Positions 13,011-26,525 are shown, counted from the first letter of the stretch. The stretch: DNA of 64,000 nt from Caprimulgus europaeus (GCA_907165065.1 OU015532.1:45671839-45735838), one strand, 5' to 3'. Notes: generated by a model from the sequence alone, not told the origin. Translations and numbers: made by a program.

Positions 13011-13987
13011 TGCAGGCTGTGGATCTGCTAACTGCCATTGCAAATACACAAGTCATCTGCACAAGATCTCAGATCAACAGTTGAATTTTTAATTATAGTA
13101 TTAACCTTAAAACATCATGCAATCATTTGCATAAATCACCAAGATCTCCACTTCAGGACAGTATAACATCTCTGCCCTAAAGATTGTGCCAGAATTTTGC
13201 TTCCTATGTGGTGTGGGGAGGGAAGGAAAAAACAAACCAACAAAAAACCACACAGCACAAACACCTTTTAAACTCCTGCTTTGAGTTCACTTACACATCT
13301 TTGACCTCTGACAAAGATCTCTTCCATTTAAGATACAGCTACAGAGGAATCCACCACAGCCTCTACTACTGGGCTAGTAATCAACAGATGCAACTCACTA
13401 TTTCTCTAACCCTTAATACCACTTCACCTCCTGATGTTTCCCATGGTGTGTTTCATGGCTTTTGTCACATCCACACCAGACACAACGCAGTTCACAAGCA
13501 CTGACATCATTTCCCACCCAGTACCAAACTCAAGGCAACCCCTGACAAACAGAGGGTGAAGGTAAATGAACTCAGCAGGCAGCCAGATGCGTGGTCTTGC
13601 ACTAAAAGGAAACAACTTTATTATCATTAAAAACCACCACAGACCAAGTCTATGGAAGACATTGTGTAACCAGCCAGGGACTTTAGTCTAGAAGATTAAT
13701 ATGCCCAGTGGTACATGATTTTATGGACCAATGATGTCAACTCTTCTCCAGAAGGATTACAGAGGGGTGAATATACAAATGCTTCCAATAGCACCTGCAT
13801 CCTTCAGGAATCCCACAGCCCATGGCTAAACACACATGGGATAAGGTACCACCAACCTTGCAGGGAGCTCACAGGTTCTTTCTGCTTTAAAGAAGTAACA
13901 GCCACTGCCTTTCTAAATAAGAGGTCACCTAGAAGACACCTGCCACCTCCTAAGAGGTAGAATGGATAAATACTAGCTGCTGTTAAA

Positions 13988-14368
13988 AAGGGGATGACCA
14001 TTCTTCAGCCTGGAGGAGAGCAGCCTGAGAGGGGATCTGATCAATGTCTATAAATATCTGAAATGTGGGGGCCAGGATGGGGCCAGGCTCTTCTGGGTGG
14101 TGCCCAGTGACAGGACAAGGGGCAATGGGCACAAACTGGGACATTGGAAATTCCACACAAACTTGAGTAAAAACTTCTTTCCTGTGAGGGTGTTGGAGCC
14201 CTGGCACAGGCTGCCCAGAGAGGGTGTGGAGTCTCCATCTCTGGAGATGTTCAAACCCACCTGGACACTTTCCTGTGCAACCTGGTGTAGGGAACCTGCT
14301 GTGGCAGGGGGGTTGGACTGGATGATCTCCTGAGGTCCCTTCCAACCCCTATGATTCTGTGATTCTAC
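13988..14368 (+). mobile_element. CR1 LINE 3' fragment
   Basis: Starts near TTCAGCCTGGAGGAGAGCAG and ends with CCCTATGATTCTGTGATTCT. It belongs by eye to the same subfamily as the copies at 3,061, 19,037 and 36,996. Confidence 0.9.
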
Positions 14369-15886
14369 AGCCAGGCAAAACCAGCACCCAGCAGACCAAG
14401 GCCATCTGTTTTGTGAATGAAGTGAATATTCAATGCCCAGAAGGAACATTTTTATCTGCTTTTTAGGCAGCTGGGACATCTTAAAAACAGAAGCAAAGAA
14501 CAGTGTGGTAAAGCATGAGGCAGGCATGTAGAAATCACCTCATGTCACGACAGAAGCAAGGACCAGCATTGGCACAGGGAGAGGGAGCAACAGCAAGCAC
14601 AGAAAATTCTGCTGCAGTTCTGCAGAGCGATCGTGCCGAAACGAGATTATAGATTCGTGACTCCCCAATTCAAGGTTAGACTACAGTGAAGACAAAGCTT
14701 AAAGAGATCAAGCCTGCCTCCAGATACAAACACAGGCTTTCCACAGCAAAATAAGCTTCTGAGATGCCTCATGGAGATAAAGCAGGGAATACTTTTATCC
14801 GTGTTGCTGCTAGCAAACAGCACCAGGGACACTCCTTTCACTGCTGTGACTACCTGCACCATGAAGCTAACAACTATTATGCATGTTCTCTACTAGTCTC
14901 TTCAAACTACAAATTCATTTCAGTTCAGCCATTTTTTCTGTTTTCCTCAAGAAAAGTGGGAGTTTTTAGGCAATCTTGCAAAGCACTCATGCATGTCTTT
15001 ACCTAGGAAGGAGAACTCAAGCCACCAACAGTGTTATTCCCACTAGAAAAATGTAGGTCCAGCAATTTGGCAATACTTATCCCTCTTCCTAGCAAAAAAA
15101 ACAAATAATCAAGCTAACAAACAGATCTCAAGGAAGGCAGCTCAGTTACATTTGTGATCCCCCTGAGGGATACTCCAATTTGTTGTCAGAATGGCCACTG
15201 CAGAGCTAATCTCTCAGCTACATCCTCCATTCACACCAAAGAGCCATCCTTGTCTTGCCAAACTGAATGCAGATACAAGTGAGGGCTTGTGAGGGCACCC
15301 AGCTGTAACAAACACCAACAGAAAAGAAGAAACTAGGGACACAGAGTGTCTTGTTAAAGCAATACAGTTGAGAGAAACTTCATAGCACAGCTCACCTTAC
15401 CATAGGCTTTAAAGTACAACACATAAATAACCGAAGAGTCGAGATCCTTCTGCTACGAAACACGGAGGCTATTTTAAGCATATGACAGCTCCTGGGGAAA
15501 ACAAATGCTGGCAGAGGGAGAAAAGACTATCCTTGCTTGGCATCAAGCAGTGCTTCATTTATTACAGATTTATATAAATCACTGGCATTTGCCCAATACC
15601 GAGCTTCTAGATTATCTCCAGCCAACAAAAGTACTTTAGTCCGTGCTAGTTAAAAATATTCTACTTTTTGTCCTCAGCTTGCTAGGAACGGTTATTTTTA
15701 GTAAGAGCCCAATCAACCTTATCAAAAAAAAAACCAAGCATCAAAAATAGACTGGAGAAACACTGGAAGCAAATCTCTATTTTTAGCTGCTCTGTCTATC
15801 CCTGCCATTGCCCACAAATCCTGACTGCACAGACCATGCACGAGTGCTCGGTTATTCTAGGCAGATCCTCATCGTGACCCTTTATA

Positions 15887-16409
15887 TCTTTTTTTCCCTC
15901 TTTCCTTTTTTTTTTTCCCCTCCTTCCTCCTTTTTTTCCCCTTCCCTCCTTTTTTCCCCCCTCTCCTTTTTTCCCCCCTCTTTCCTTTTTTTTGTCTTTC
16001 CTTTTTTTGTCTTTCCTTTTTTTTCCCCCCTTTCCTTTTTTTTCCCCCCTTTCCTTTTTTTTCCCCCCTTTCCTTTTTCCCCCCCCTTTCCTTTTTTCCC
16101 CCCCCTTTCCTTTTTTCCCCCCCCTTTCCTTTTTTCCCCCCCCTTTCCTTTTTTCCCCCCCCTTTCCTTTTTCCCCCCCTTTCCTTTTTCCCCCCCTTTC
16201 CTTTTTTCCCCCCTTTCCTTTTTCCCCCCTTTCCTTTTTCCCCCTCTTTCCTTTTTCCCCCCTCTTTCCTTTTTTCCCCTCTTTCCTTTTTTTCCCTCTT
16301 TCCTTTTTTCCCTCTCTTTTTTCTCTTCCCTTTTTTTTCTCTTTCCCTTTTTTTTTCCCCTTCTTTTTTTTTTTCTCTTTCCTTTTTTTTCTCTTTCCTT
16401 TTTCCCCCT
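15887..16409 (+). repeat. 523-nt polypyrimidine (T/C) tract
   Basis: Every base is T or C except G at 15,994 and 16,009, and 16,010-16,409 is 400 nt without a purine. It is built of irregular 15-18-nt units of the form TTTCC, T-run, C-run. The HSD17B12 pre-mRNA would carry the purine strand. Long open frames on both strands here are compositional artefacts. Confidence 0.97.
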
Positions 16410-16830
16410 GAACACCTGAATGCAGAAAACACTCGATTGATTAAAGATTAATACAGCCGCAAACCGTGACAGCTGCCTTTCGTCTGAGTGCTTTTGGGGA
16501 AAGGGGGGGGAAGGAAGAATATGGGATGACAGAGAGTTTGCATCAGTATTCCTCTTGGGGATCTATTACATGGAAAGAAAATTGCTATTTCAATTCCCTT
16601 TTGTTGCTAAAAATAGCAGCCCCAAATTGATTCAAGCAAACAGGGCAGCGGCTTTAGCGATGCCAAATTTAGAAGGCACTGAAGTCCCAAAGAGCAAACG
16701 CTAACGCAGTCTAACACATGCCAGCTCATATTTAAGCAAGAACAAAGAAGAGAAGCATGCCTGCTGCAAGTTAATAAGACAGCAGCAACTCCCTGCATTT
16801 TTATTAAATAAAACCAGAAAACTCAGTGTA

Positions 16831-16858
16831 AAAAATAAATAAATAAATAAATAAATAA
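16831..16858 (+). repeat. (AAAT)n microsatellite
   Basis: About seven AAAT units. Confidence 0.95.
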
Positions 16859-17625
16859 GACAAACTTCACTTCTATTCTCAATGTAACTTGCTGAAATGG
16901 GAAACCTCATCAGAAAAATCATCTGTAGCCAAGCTGAAATCCTAGAAATTCTGTATTTTTTATGTTTTCTTTTTTTTCCCCCTTCATCTAAAGGGCTTTT
17001 TTTTCTGCACAAAAGAGCTAACACCTAATGGTCAGGTTTTGAAAAGACAGGCTAGAGAAAAAGGTTCAATTCCCAGAACCAAACACTTACTCGGTAACAG
17101 CTTGTGTCTAGGAGCTAGCATTGTGGGTAGAAAAATATTCTATAAATATCCCAGCCCTGACAAGTTCCCATTTCATCCAGAAGTACAGCAAAGAAAGGGG
17201 GTTTGGGCAGTGCACTCTCAAGATTTCTTTAGACTTGAGAGCTAGAAGCAATCTAGAAATTCCAAAAAGAAAACCATATGGAAGAGTTCATGGAAGTCAT
17301 GGGCAACACTTATGCAATACCAGTTCCAGTTGGCTCCACGTGAGCTCTCCCAGTTCCAGGGTGCTCACCTTTTACCTGCTCACACTCTGATCTTTGCCAT
17401 GAGGTCTCTTCCTCCTCTTACTCATGGGCCGCTCTGTTATGGATATGGGAGTCTGGGAAGAGAGGGAGGACTTTGTTGTCCTGTCTCCTGCTTTGAGAAG
17501 CCTCATCCTGTCACAAATTTAATCACAAATTTAACAACTTTGCTGCTTTTCAAGGTTTTTGATCCAGAAAGTGTCAGGTGAATCCAAGAGCACCCTGAAC
17601 TTGACTTCTGCAATAGTGGGGAAAT

Positions 17626-17828
17626 CACAGAATCCCAGCACTGCCTGGACTGGGAAAGACCTTTAAGATCACAGAGCCCAACCATGAACCCAACACTGAC
17701 CAGTCCCCACTGACCCATGTCCCTCAGCACTGTGTCTACACGACTCTTCAATCCCTCCAGGGATGGGGACTCCACCACTGCCCTGGGCAACCCCTTCCAA
17801 TGCCTCAGAACCCTTTCAGCAAAGAAAG
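17626..17828 (-). mobile_element. CR1 LINE 3' fragment
   Basis: Inverted CR1 3' end beginning AATCACAGAATCCCAGCACT. It ends at the CCTTTCAGCAAAGAAA block, which matches the copies at 6,243 and 27,300 read on the other strand. Confidence 0.9.
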
Positions 17829-18985
17829 TTACTGCACAATACTCATATGCAGCAAAACCAAGGTCTGGTTTGTTCATCACAACCAGGCCAAGAAAGCACA
17901 TGCACAGAAGTCACTCAAATTCCCATTTCTGGTTCCTCCAGCCTCTAGGAAAGGGTGAATGCAACAGGAAAATTTTGGAGATCTGACAGCTCAGGACTGG
18001 CACCATCTGAAGGCTTTTAGTGTGTTTGCCACTGGAAACACATAAATAAATTGCTTTTCTGAGAAGGAACTCAGCAGCTAGTAGAAGGACCTCTGGGTTT
18101 AGAGCCTGAAAAGCTGAAAGAAGGCTCTACACAAGAAGTTACTAGAAGAAATTTGAGATTTCTTTTTTATTTTTTTTTTCTCTTTCACTATATTATTTGT
18201 AACAGGCAGAAAAACAAATTAAAGTCAGTGACACAGCAACAAAAAAAAAAACCAACACCTGCAAACAGAAGAGGATAACAAGTGATCTTGGCAAGCTATG
18301 GGCATATTCATTTCAAGTCAAAGCTATGCAGGGTGTCAGAATAATCACGAGCAGAGGAGGAAAAAAAAGTGGAGATTGGGATAAAATGCAACACTAGATC
18401 CATTTTTAATCAAAAGGCAAATTGTGCCAAACTTTTTAAAAGTGTGATCAATTTGGACAAGAATAATGCTCCAGACCTACAAGGCAAGAGAAAATAATTT
18501 TATATGATGACCATAAGAAATGATGACTGTGAAGGTGACTGGGACCAAAGAATCTTAGAATATCACCAGGACCCACCTGGGGAGACATCTACAATGGTTC
18601 TGATTTAAGGAACTTTATCAGAATAAAAACAAATTACTAGTTATACTTCTCAGGGACTGACCTCAGCACAAATCCCACTCAGCACTGGCACTAGTGACCA
18701 CCATGCAAAGCAGGGAACACTTTATGAGCTTCACAGATAACCTAGCTCCTGAAATGGACCACAGAGCCACACCACAATTAGATGCTTTTCTAGACCAGAG
18801 TAATAAAAACATAATATTGCCAGCTATTACATGGTGACACAGTGGTACCAGATGTCAAGATGTGCATTTCAGACCCTGCTTAGAGTTGAGGTGACCACTG
18901 TAAGCAATGGAAGGAAGGTACCTGGGGTGCATATAAAATGGGCTATAAACTGCCATTCTGATGCAGCTATAAAGACAACTTACAT

Positions 18986-19036
18986 AGAGTCATCAAATGG
19001 TTTGGATTGGAAGGGATCTTAAAGATCTTCCAGTTC
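18986..19036 (-). mobile_element. CR1 LINE 3' tail, interrupted
   Basis: About 50 bp of inverted CR1 3' end (AGAGTCATCAAATGGTTTGG and onward), cut off where the plus-strand CR1 at 19,037 begins. Confidence 0.85.
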
Positions 19037-19478
19037 CAACCAAGAGCTATGAAGGTGATGAAGGGCCTGGATCATCTCTCTGATGAGGAGAGGCTGAGAC
19101 ACCTGGGTCTGTTCAGCCTGGAGAAGAGCAGACTGAGAGGGGATCTCATCAATGCTGATCAATACCTAATGGCCAGGTGTCAAGAGGATGGGACCAGACT
19201 CATCTCAGTGGTGCCCAGTGACAGGACAAGGGGCACAAACTGGAACATAGGAGGTTCCACTTAAACATGAGGAAAAACTTCTTTCCTGTGAGGGTGCCAG
19301 AGCCCTGGGACAGGCTGCCCAGAGAGGGTGTGGAGTCTCCATCTCTGGAGATGTTCAAACCCACCTGGACACTTTCCTGTGCAACCTGGTGTAGGGAACC
19401 TGCTTTGGCAGGGGGGTTGGACTGGATGATCTCCTGAGGTCCCTTCCAACCCCCACCATGCTGTGACTCTGAAAAGCA
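19037..19478 (+). mobile_element. CR1 LINE 3' fragment
   Basis: Starts at the AGAGCTATGAAGGTGATGAA segment and runs to the CR1 3' end near CCATGCTGTGACTCTG. Nearly identical by eye to 37,270-37,695 and abutting an inverted CR1 tail. Confidence 0.92.
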
Positions 19479-19770
19479 AGGTCCTATCACTACTCCTGCA
19501 AGATCCCCATGTTTGGGTTCAAGGGGAATGGGATGGGGTCATCAGCAGTGCCAACTGCTCTGGTGACAGCACTCCATGACAAGTTCTCTGCCAACCTAGA
19601 GCAGAAGGACTCAAGGTCACTTAAAGAATCACTGTCAAAAATACTAAAAAAAGTTATTTTAATATGAATTCACAAAAGCACAACTTAACAGAATTTGATG
19701 GTGAGGTTCACTACATTACTTACTGCATGGAAAAAGCATACAGAGGAAAATCAAAACAGAATTGGGTTAG

Positions 19771-19948
19771 AATGATCTACACATGGATTGGGAGAAATTA
19801 TTTGTATGGGGGTTGGGAGAAATGATTGTATGGGGATTGGGAGAAATGATTGTATGGGGATTAGATTAAATGATTTACACTTGGATCAGGGGAAATCGAG
19901 TCAGAATCAGGCTGAAGTGATTTATACAAGGACTAGGGAATGAGGATA
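19771..19948 (+). repeat. 24-25-bp minisatellite
   Basis: The core unit contains ATTGGGAGAAATGATTG and then TATGGGG (24 bp). Three good copies lie at about 19,796-19,860, with more diverged 25-26-bp units on both sides. Confidence 0.85.
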
Positions 19949-22900
19949 AGAGAGACCTTCTTGAGTCATGAGGTTCAGAATGGACAATTGCCAACTTGTT
20001 AGAATTGACACAGCAACTTAGTTAAAGACTTATCACATACCACACACAGATATAAGTATAGAGATTAACCTATTATTAAGATATTTCTTTTACCATAGAT
20101 TAGAATAGATTTTTAGGACACAAATGATGCTAGAAATGCTACAAAAATCAAGCTATACTTCACTCTTACCCTTTGGCAGCATCTATCATCAGATGGTCAT
20201 TCACCTCATCAGCTTGTGGCAGAGAATTATTCCTGTCATCTGGCATTAGGATGGTAAGAATCTACTCTAAGGGCATCCCAAATCAGGGGGTGAGTATTGG
20301 GTAGCAGCCTGCTATGATCCCAGAGAGCTCTAAAGGATCAGTACTTACAGGGTCACAAGATGATTGACTTTGGTCAGTATTTTCTATTGTGGCCATTGTT
20401 CTTGTTAGATACTCTTGGCACCTTTCAGAGCGGGATGTGATCCATGCAGGAGGGGTCTCAGGGATGTTCCTCAGGGAAGGGGAGCTCCAGGTATGGTCAG
20501 GGAGTGTCTCATCACCACAACTCACTGTACTTGTACCCAGGACAAGAAGGTACCAGGTTGCTTCAAGTCACTACTCCAACAAACAAGATCAGAAAGTGCC
20601 CGGCTGTCCCAGCCCCCTGTGCTTGACTGAAACAAGAACAACATCAACTGGTGTTGACAGAACTATGTGGTCCATGGCAGGGGGTCTGCACCACCAAAAC
20701 CAGTTACTTCTCAACATCCCAAACCAGACAAGATCTCCCCACTTCTATTTTTAGAAATCAGCTGACCTATATAAATTTATTACAAAGACATCTTCAATAA
20801 CCCTCTCCAGGAAATCATTTTCTACCTGACAAGCACCCCAAAGCCATCCATGAAAGTATTTCTCCATAGCACTGCTACATCAGGGTATTTTGGGGGTGAG
20901 GAGAAAGGGCAGCTGAGGCAATGAGTCCAGCAGCAAACCTTCTCAGTCCCCTCCTGTGCCTGGGGGGCTCCATGCACCAGAAAAGCTCACCCACTGCAGA
21001 CAAGAAGCAAAGCTGCGTAAGCAGCTCAGCACAGAAGATGAATGAATCGTGTGACACTCAGGATCTGTGAACTGAGGGGGGAAAATAAATAAATAATAAT
21101 AAAAAATCTAATGCATGAATTAAAATCTGCACCCTAGTTCCCCTTCTCCCTTTCCCTCCCCCCCCCAAAAAAAAGGAATTTATACAGCAGGGAATAAAAG
21201 GAGGAAAGAGAGAGATGGAAAAAACATGGTCTGACACATTTATAAAAACTGATGGCCTGTCACCCAGACACTGATGAATATTTTCATTTTTTTTTTTACA
21301 GGATAAAAATGGCAACCTAGAGTCTAAAAATAAAATGCTGTGCTGCAGACCTGTCTGGTTCAGCAACACCACTGGAATACAAACACACTCCCTTGCTGGT
21401 ACATCTTGACTAAGATTTCACAGCAAGAGAAGAGGGGGGGAAAAAAAAAAAAAACCACTGTAGAATATCTATTTTCAAGGGAAGGGCTTTGGGTTTTGGT
21501 GGGGGATTTTTAAATAAGAATTTAGATTAGCATTATACTTTGCTTGCATTGTATAACTACAATTTAAAAAAAAGACTAACCAAAAAACACTCCAAAATTT
21601 GAAGTGATTGATGACAACAGCAGACTACCTCATGCTGCACAAAGCATTTTTTTTCCTTCTCTTCCCCAGACAATTACAATATAAGAACATATTTATCAGT
21701 GTCTTTAAATTGTCATTTCAGTAAGCTTAAAAAAGTATTTTTAGAACCATGCTGCAGACAGAACTGTGGACACTGCTATTTCCAAACTCAGCCCACCCCC
21801 AGAGACAGAAAATAAAACCTTTTGCTTCATTCTGCCTCAAAATTTCAACTAAAAAGCTATTTAATTGAGAAGCCAAAGATGACTGAACATCATTCACAAG
21901 CAGCACTAATTTCCTGAGCTGCTCCACACTGCAGCCAGGCTGCCTTATGCAGTAAAGATGCTATTTTTGGCAAGTGATGCAATAGCTGCAAGGGCTCTCC
22001 CAGAACCTTTCATTTAAGAGCCCAAGCCACACTAAAACGTGTGACAAGATACCCAATAGCCCTGCATTGTCACCTTCTCTGCACCAGCCACAAAAAAACC
22101 CACAAAAGTCACCCTTTTTAAAGTTGCCTCTTCCAAAAAAAAGAGTCAGATTTGACACATGAAGAGGAAAAAAAAGTGAATATTACACCCACCAAATACA
22201 CCTGCCCTGTGCTGTATGTGACAAGCAAGTTACACAACACAGTACAGGGATTTTCCTGATTTTTCTATTGGAATATGAAGCAGTTTGGTTTCCTCATTGA
22301 ATTTCTGTGAAAAGCTCACAAAGTTAATAGAATATCTAATCCTTCCCAAAGCTATTTCCATTCTTGGAGATCTTTTTCAAAGTTCTTGTGTATAACTGAC
22401 TACTGTTAAGACACGTTTCAGCTAGGTGGCTGTTTCAAGAGCTAAAAATTCGACAAACAAGAAGAATTCCAGAGATGCTAGGGCTTTTTCCATGATTTTT
22501 AAAATAGAATAGGGATTTTTCAACCCTTTGGGGGTTGAAACCTTTAGGTTTTGCAATAGCCATGTGGACCTCCATGTAACAGATTCAACCTTACTGTTCA
22601 AGTTTTCACTAACCCCTTATAAATTCAAATTCCACTTACCCCCTCCCCAAAATAAGCAGAGATATTACTGAAGTTGGAACTACCCAAGAAACTACTTTTG
22701 TTTGACTTTTGATCTCCAGGAGCCTATGGAGGAGGAAGACATGAAAAGTCCATTAAAAAAAAAAAATACACTTATTGTTTTGAATGTGTGATCACAGACA
22801 CAATATATTAATAAATCCATCAGCCCAATCTGCTGTTTGATTTCTTTGTTTAACACGTGCAGGGTGCAGACATCAGCTCTATCCTACTATTTCAGACCAC

Positions 22901-24015
22901 CTATTTATCAGTCATGGCCAGCATTTAGGGCTCAGGAGGAATTCCCTTGCATATACCATGTATGTACAACAACTCCCATCTGCCTTGGGCTTTGTTGCTT
23001 TTGTATTTCCAAATCTTTGCTCTCATGATCTATTTACATTCACATCCTGATTATGTTCCAGGCTTCAATTATTTTAAATTATTATTATTATATTAAATTA
23101 TTCCAAGTTTTACACCTCAGTGTAACAGCTGAGGAGAGAGCAGCTGTAAAGATGAACCTGAGCACAGCAAAAACATTTGCTTTGTTTTAGGGTATTTCCA
23201 AGATCTCTCTCCCCACTTTGTGAGTTCTCATCATGTCACATGCCACACAAGAAAGACAGAAGTGGAAAAGCTTGACAAGTCTTTAGTACTTGTTTGGAGC
23301 AGTCAAGTTCTGCCTCCCCACCACCCACACGATGCATTTCCTTCCTCCCTCTCCAACACCAGCGTGGGGAAGCCGGTGTAGGTAGAATTTGTAACATCCT
23401 CAGGCTATCTGGGGAAAAAGGAATCTGGCTGCAAAGCAGTGAGACTTGGAGAGATTTCATTCAGAAGCTATATACAGAACGGGGAATTAAACTCTCTTGG
23501 AGATCCTGACGGCACAGAAGTGGAACAGGAACTGAGGCAGGAAGACACCCAGTGATATTTTATTCATTTTGGCTAGAAGCAACATTCAAACAAGCTGTAC
23601 ACTGAGAAGTTCGAATTTGCTCCAGGGACACAGAGGTATGAAAATAAGGATTCTGCAGAACAGCTGAAATGGCAACAAGACTCATGCCCAAACCGTGCAA
23701 CCTGCTCTCAAGTAGGGAAGGTGAAGTACAGAGACTTCCTGAAGCCCCAAAACAGCAGCATGGGGAGCATCACACAGGGAATTTCACGAGGCCTTCTGAA
23801 GGTGGCAGGAGAATGACAACAGCAGAACTCAAGCTCAGGCCCTTTAACATCTGTACAGCAGGAAGCAAGAGCACAAGTGTACGTCTGCTTCACTCCTGTG
23901 CCACAGGAGCTGTGACAAACCAAGAGACAGGGACAGTTCTCCAAGCCAGTTCCTGCTGCTCTTACCATGATGAAGGAAGAGCAAAGCAGCAATGTGAGAT
24001 GTGTCGTGTTAGAGG

Positions 24016-24451
24016 GGTAACAGAGCTGGGGAAGGGTCTGGAGCACAAGTGTGCTGAGTTCCCGGCTGAGGGAACTGGGGATGTTGAGCCTGGAGAAAAG
24101 GAGGCTGAGGGGAGACCTTCTGGCTCTGTCCAACTCCCTGCAAGGAGGGTGCAGAGAGGTGGGTCTCAGTCTCTTCTCCCAAGTAACAAGTGACAGGATG
24201 AAAGGAAATGGCCTCAGGTTGTGCCAGGAGATGTTTAGATTGGATATTAGGAAAAACTTCTTCATCGAGAGGGTTCTCAGGCATTGGAACAGGCTGCCCA
24301 GGGAAGCAGTGGAGTCACCTTCTCTGGAGGGATTTAAAAGACTTGTACATGTGGCACTGATGGTTTATTGGGCATGGTGGTGTTGGGCTGACAGCTGGAC
24401 TTGATGCTCTGAGAGGTCTTCTCCAACCTTAATGATTTTATAATTCTATAA
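24016..24451 (+). mobile_element. CR1 LINE 3' fragment
   Basis: Runs from GTAACAGAGCTGGGGAAGGG to the 3' end TTTTATAATTCTATAAAG. Same subfamily as 6,243 and 27,300 by eye. Confidence 0.9.
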
Positions 24452-25464
24452 AGACACATTCAGCAGTGTCATGAGAGCCTGACAGAGCTGCTCCCACTCA
24501 CCCAGCCCACAGCTCCTCATGCCAGGCTGCAGAACCACAGGACTGGGGGACATTCCCAGTTTTAAGTGAGCAGGTCAATCTATGACATCCTCATTGCATC
24601 TGCACACAGCTTGTCTATGGATGAGTGTGGACTGAAACAAGAGTGACCACTACAAGTGAAAGTCTCCAGTACTTAAAGTAGGTAATAAAATTGAAGGGTT
24701 TAGAACACTAATTAGCCCAGATGGCTTCTTAAAGTAGTATATATTAAGTGAGAAGTGATATCTTCTTGTTTAGAGATATCATTGTATCTTCTAGTAAAAG
24801 GTTATGCTTCTACAGCCATCAACATTTCAGGTCACCCAACCCTTCAGTTCCTAAGTACAAAAAAAAAGGTGGGCTAGACGGTTTAAACTGCCTGTTGCTA
24901 CCCAAGACACAAAACAACATCAAATACGACTCTTCCTCCCTCTTTTTGTTAGTTGGAAACGGAGTATCATCTGTGCAATCTTGCTCCAACCAACTGCTCA
25001 AGTAGCACTTCTGGGGAGAGAAGAAAACACCCCTCAGAGGGTGTCCCCTCAGGCAGGTTCAAGCACCACGATGGCGTGCGCTCCAAGATCCAGGAGAAGC
25101 TGGGGAGCGTGTCTGTGCTATGCTGGGAATGGCTCTAAACCTTCTCTAACCTCTCACTCTCGATCAGACTGTTATTCCTGTGAAAAGCAGAGCCCTCTCA
25201 GTCGTCCTGGAAATAGCTTCTGGTGCGTTGTCAGAGACAAAGGTGGCTTGAAGAGTATATTTAGTAGGCAATGCGCTGTTAAAAAGATGCAAAGACAAGC
25301 GTAGATAAAAGCTGAGGTAGCCAGCCAGTCCTTATTTTATAATATCCAAGATTTTATAAAGGCAACTCTAAAACATGTAGAGAAGTAGCAGAAAAAACAA
25401 TTTCAATTTCTAAAGTCTTTGGAAGTTACCGAATTATGATGAGGAGCAATTTATGGTTCATACA

Positions 25465-25650
25465 CAGAATCACAGAGTGTCAGGGATTGGAAGGGACCTC
25501 GAAAGCTCATCCAGTCCAATCCCCCTGCTGGAGCAGGAACACCCAGATGAGATCACACAGGAAGGCATCCAGGTGGGTCTTGAATGTCTCCAGAGAAGGA
25601 GACTCCACACCCTCCCTGGGCAGCCTGTCCCAGGGCTCTGGCACCCTCAA
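25465..25650 (-). mobile_element. CR1 LINE 3' fragment
   Basis: Inverted 3' end AGAATCACAGAGTGTCAGGG, continuing to GGCACCCTC. The copy then breaks off into an A-rich run (25,648-25,677). Confidence 0.9.
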
Positions 25651-26109
25651 AAAAAAACAAACAAAAAAAAACAAAGCCTAAAGTTGCTGAAAAGCCATGA
25701 AACTTCTCTCCAAAACATTCCCTGCCTACAACACGTGTGAGGTACTCTGCAATATTCTGTTTAAAGTCTGCATTTTACCTTCTACCTACGGCACCGATAC
25801 ACCAGCACAATGTTATTTAAATCACAAGTCATCCCATTCTCTTGCTTTCTTGCACTGCAGCTCTGAACCAGAAGCTTAAACAAGCTCAAACCACACCTTT
25901 CAGGGGAAAAAAATCGGTCTTCTCCGCATTGGCAGGTGCTCAGCAGCACCCTCTAGCCCACAGACCTGAGGAAGGAACCGAGAAGAGTTTGTCACTTCAA
26001 TCGAGCACAACCTGCCATTCATAAAAAGGAGGGTCGCTCAGAGCTGAAAGCCAACGACACAGCGCTAGAAACCAGGCAAAGCTGAAAAATATCCTGGATT
26101 TTTTTGGTT

Positions 26110-26312
26110 CTCAAATATAGTTTTAATTAAAATTAGAATATTCTGTATTTTTTTTATCTAAAATAGACATAGTTTTAATTAAAATGAGAATATTCTGCAT
26201 TTTTTTTAATCTAAAATAGATACAGTTTTAACTAAAATGAGGATATTCTGTATTTTTTTTCAGTTCTAAAATAGATATAGTTTTAACTAAAATGAGAATA
26301 TTTAGTAATTAT
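26110..26312 (+). repeat. AT-rich tandem array, about 53-bp unit, 4 copies
   Basis: Units start at 26,110, 26,158, 26,211 and 26,266. Each contains a CTAAAATAGATATAGTTTTA-like segment, then AAAATGAGAATATTCTG, then a T-run. The copies differ by a few substitutions and by T-run length. Confidence 0.9.
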
Positions 26313-26525
26313 TGTTCCACAGAGGTCCCTTCCATCCCACACTCTTAATTACATTTATTTTAATTGAAGATTTCTGCCCATCGGGGAAGGAGTGGGGGGG
26401 TTGATGATGTTAACACACCCAAGTTAATCAATTTAGAAGGTTATGGTTGTCTCATGAGAAATGATAAATTACCATCAAGCATTCGGGGGACTCTTACATT
26501 AAAGCAATTTAGAAATCCTTGACTG

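Noticed and set aside
15808-16432. Open frames of 139-203 codons on both strands rich in Phe/Pro/Ser or Lys/Gly/Glu/Arg
   Set aside because: They are translations of the pyrimidine tract, open in several frames at once because T/C-only or A/G-only DNA rarely makes stop codons.
22518-22540. 9-bp inverted repeat TTTCAACCC / GGGTTGAAA with a 5-nt loop
   Set aside because: Too short for a microRNA precursor and expected by chance in a window this size.
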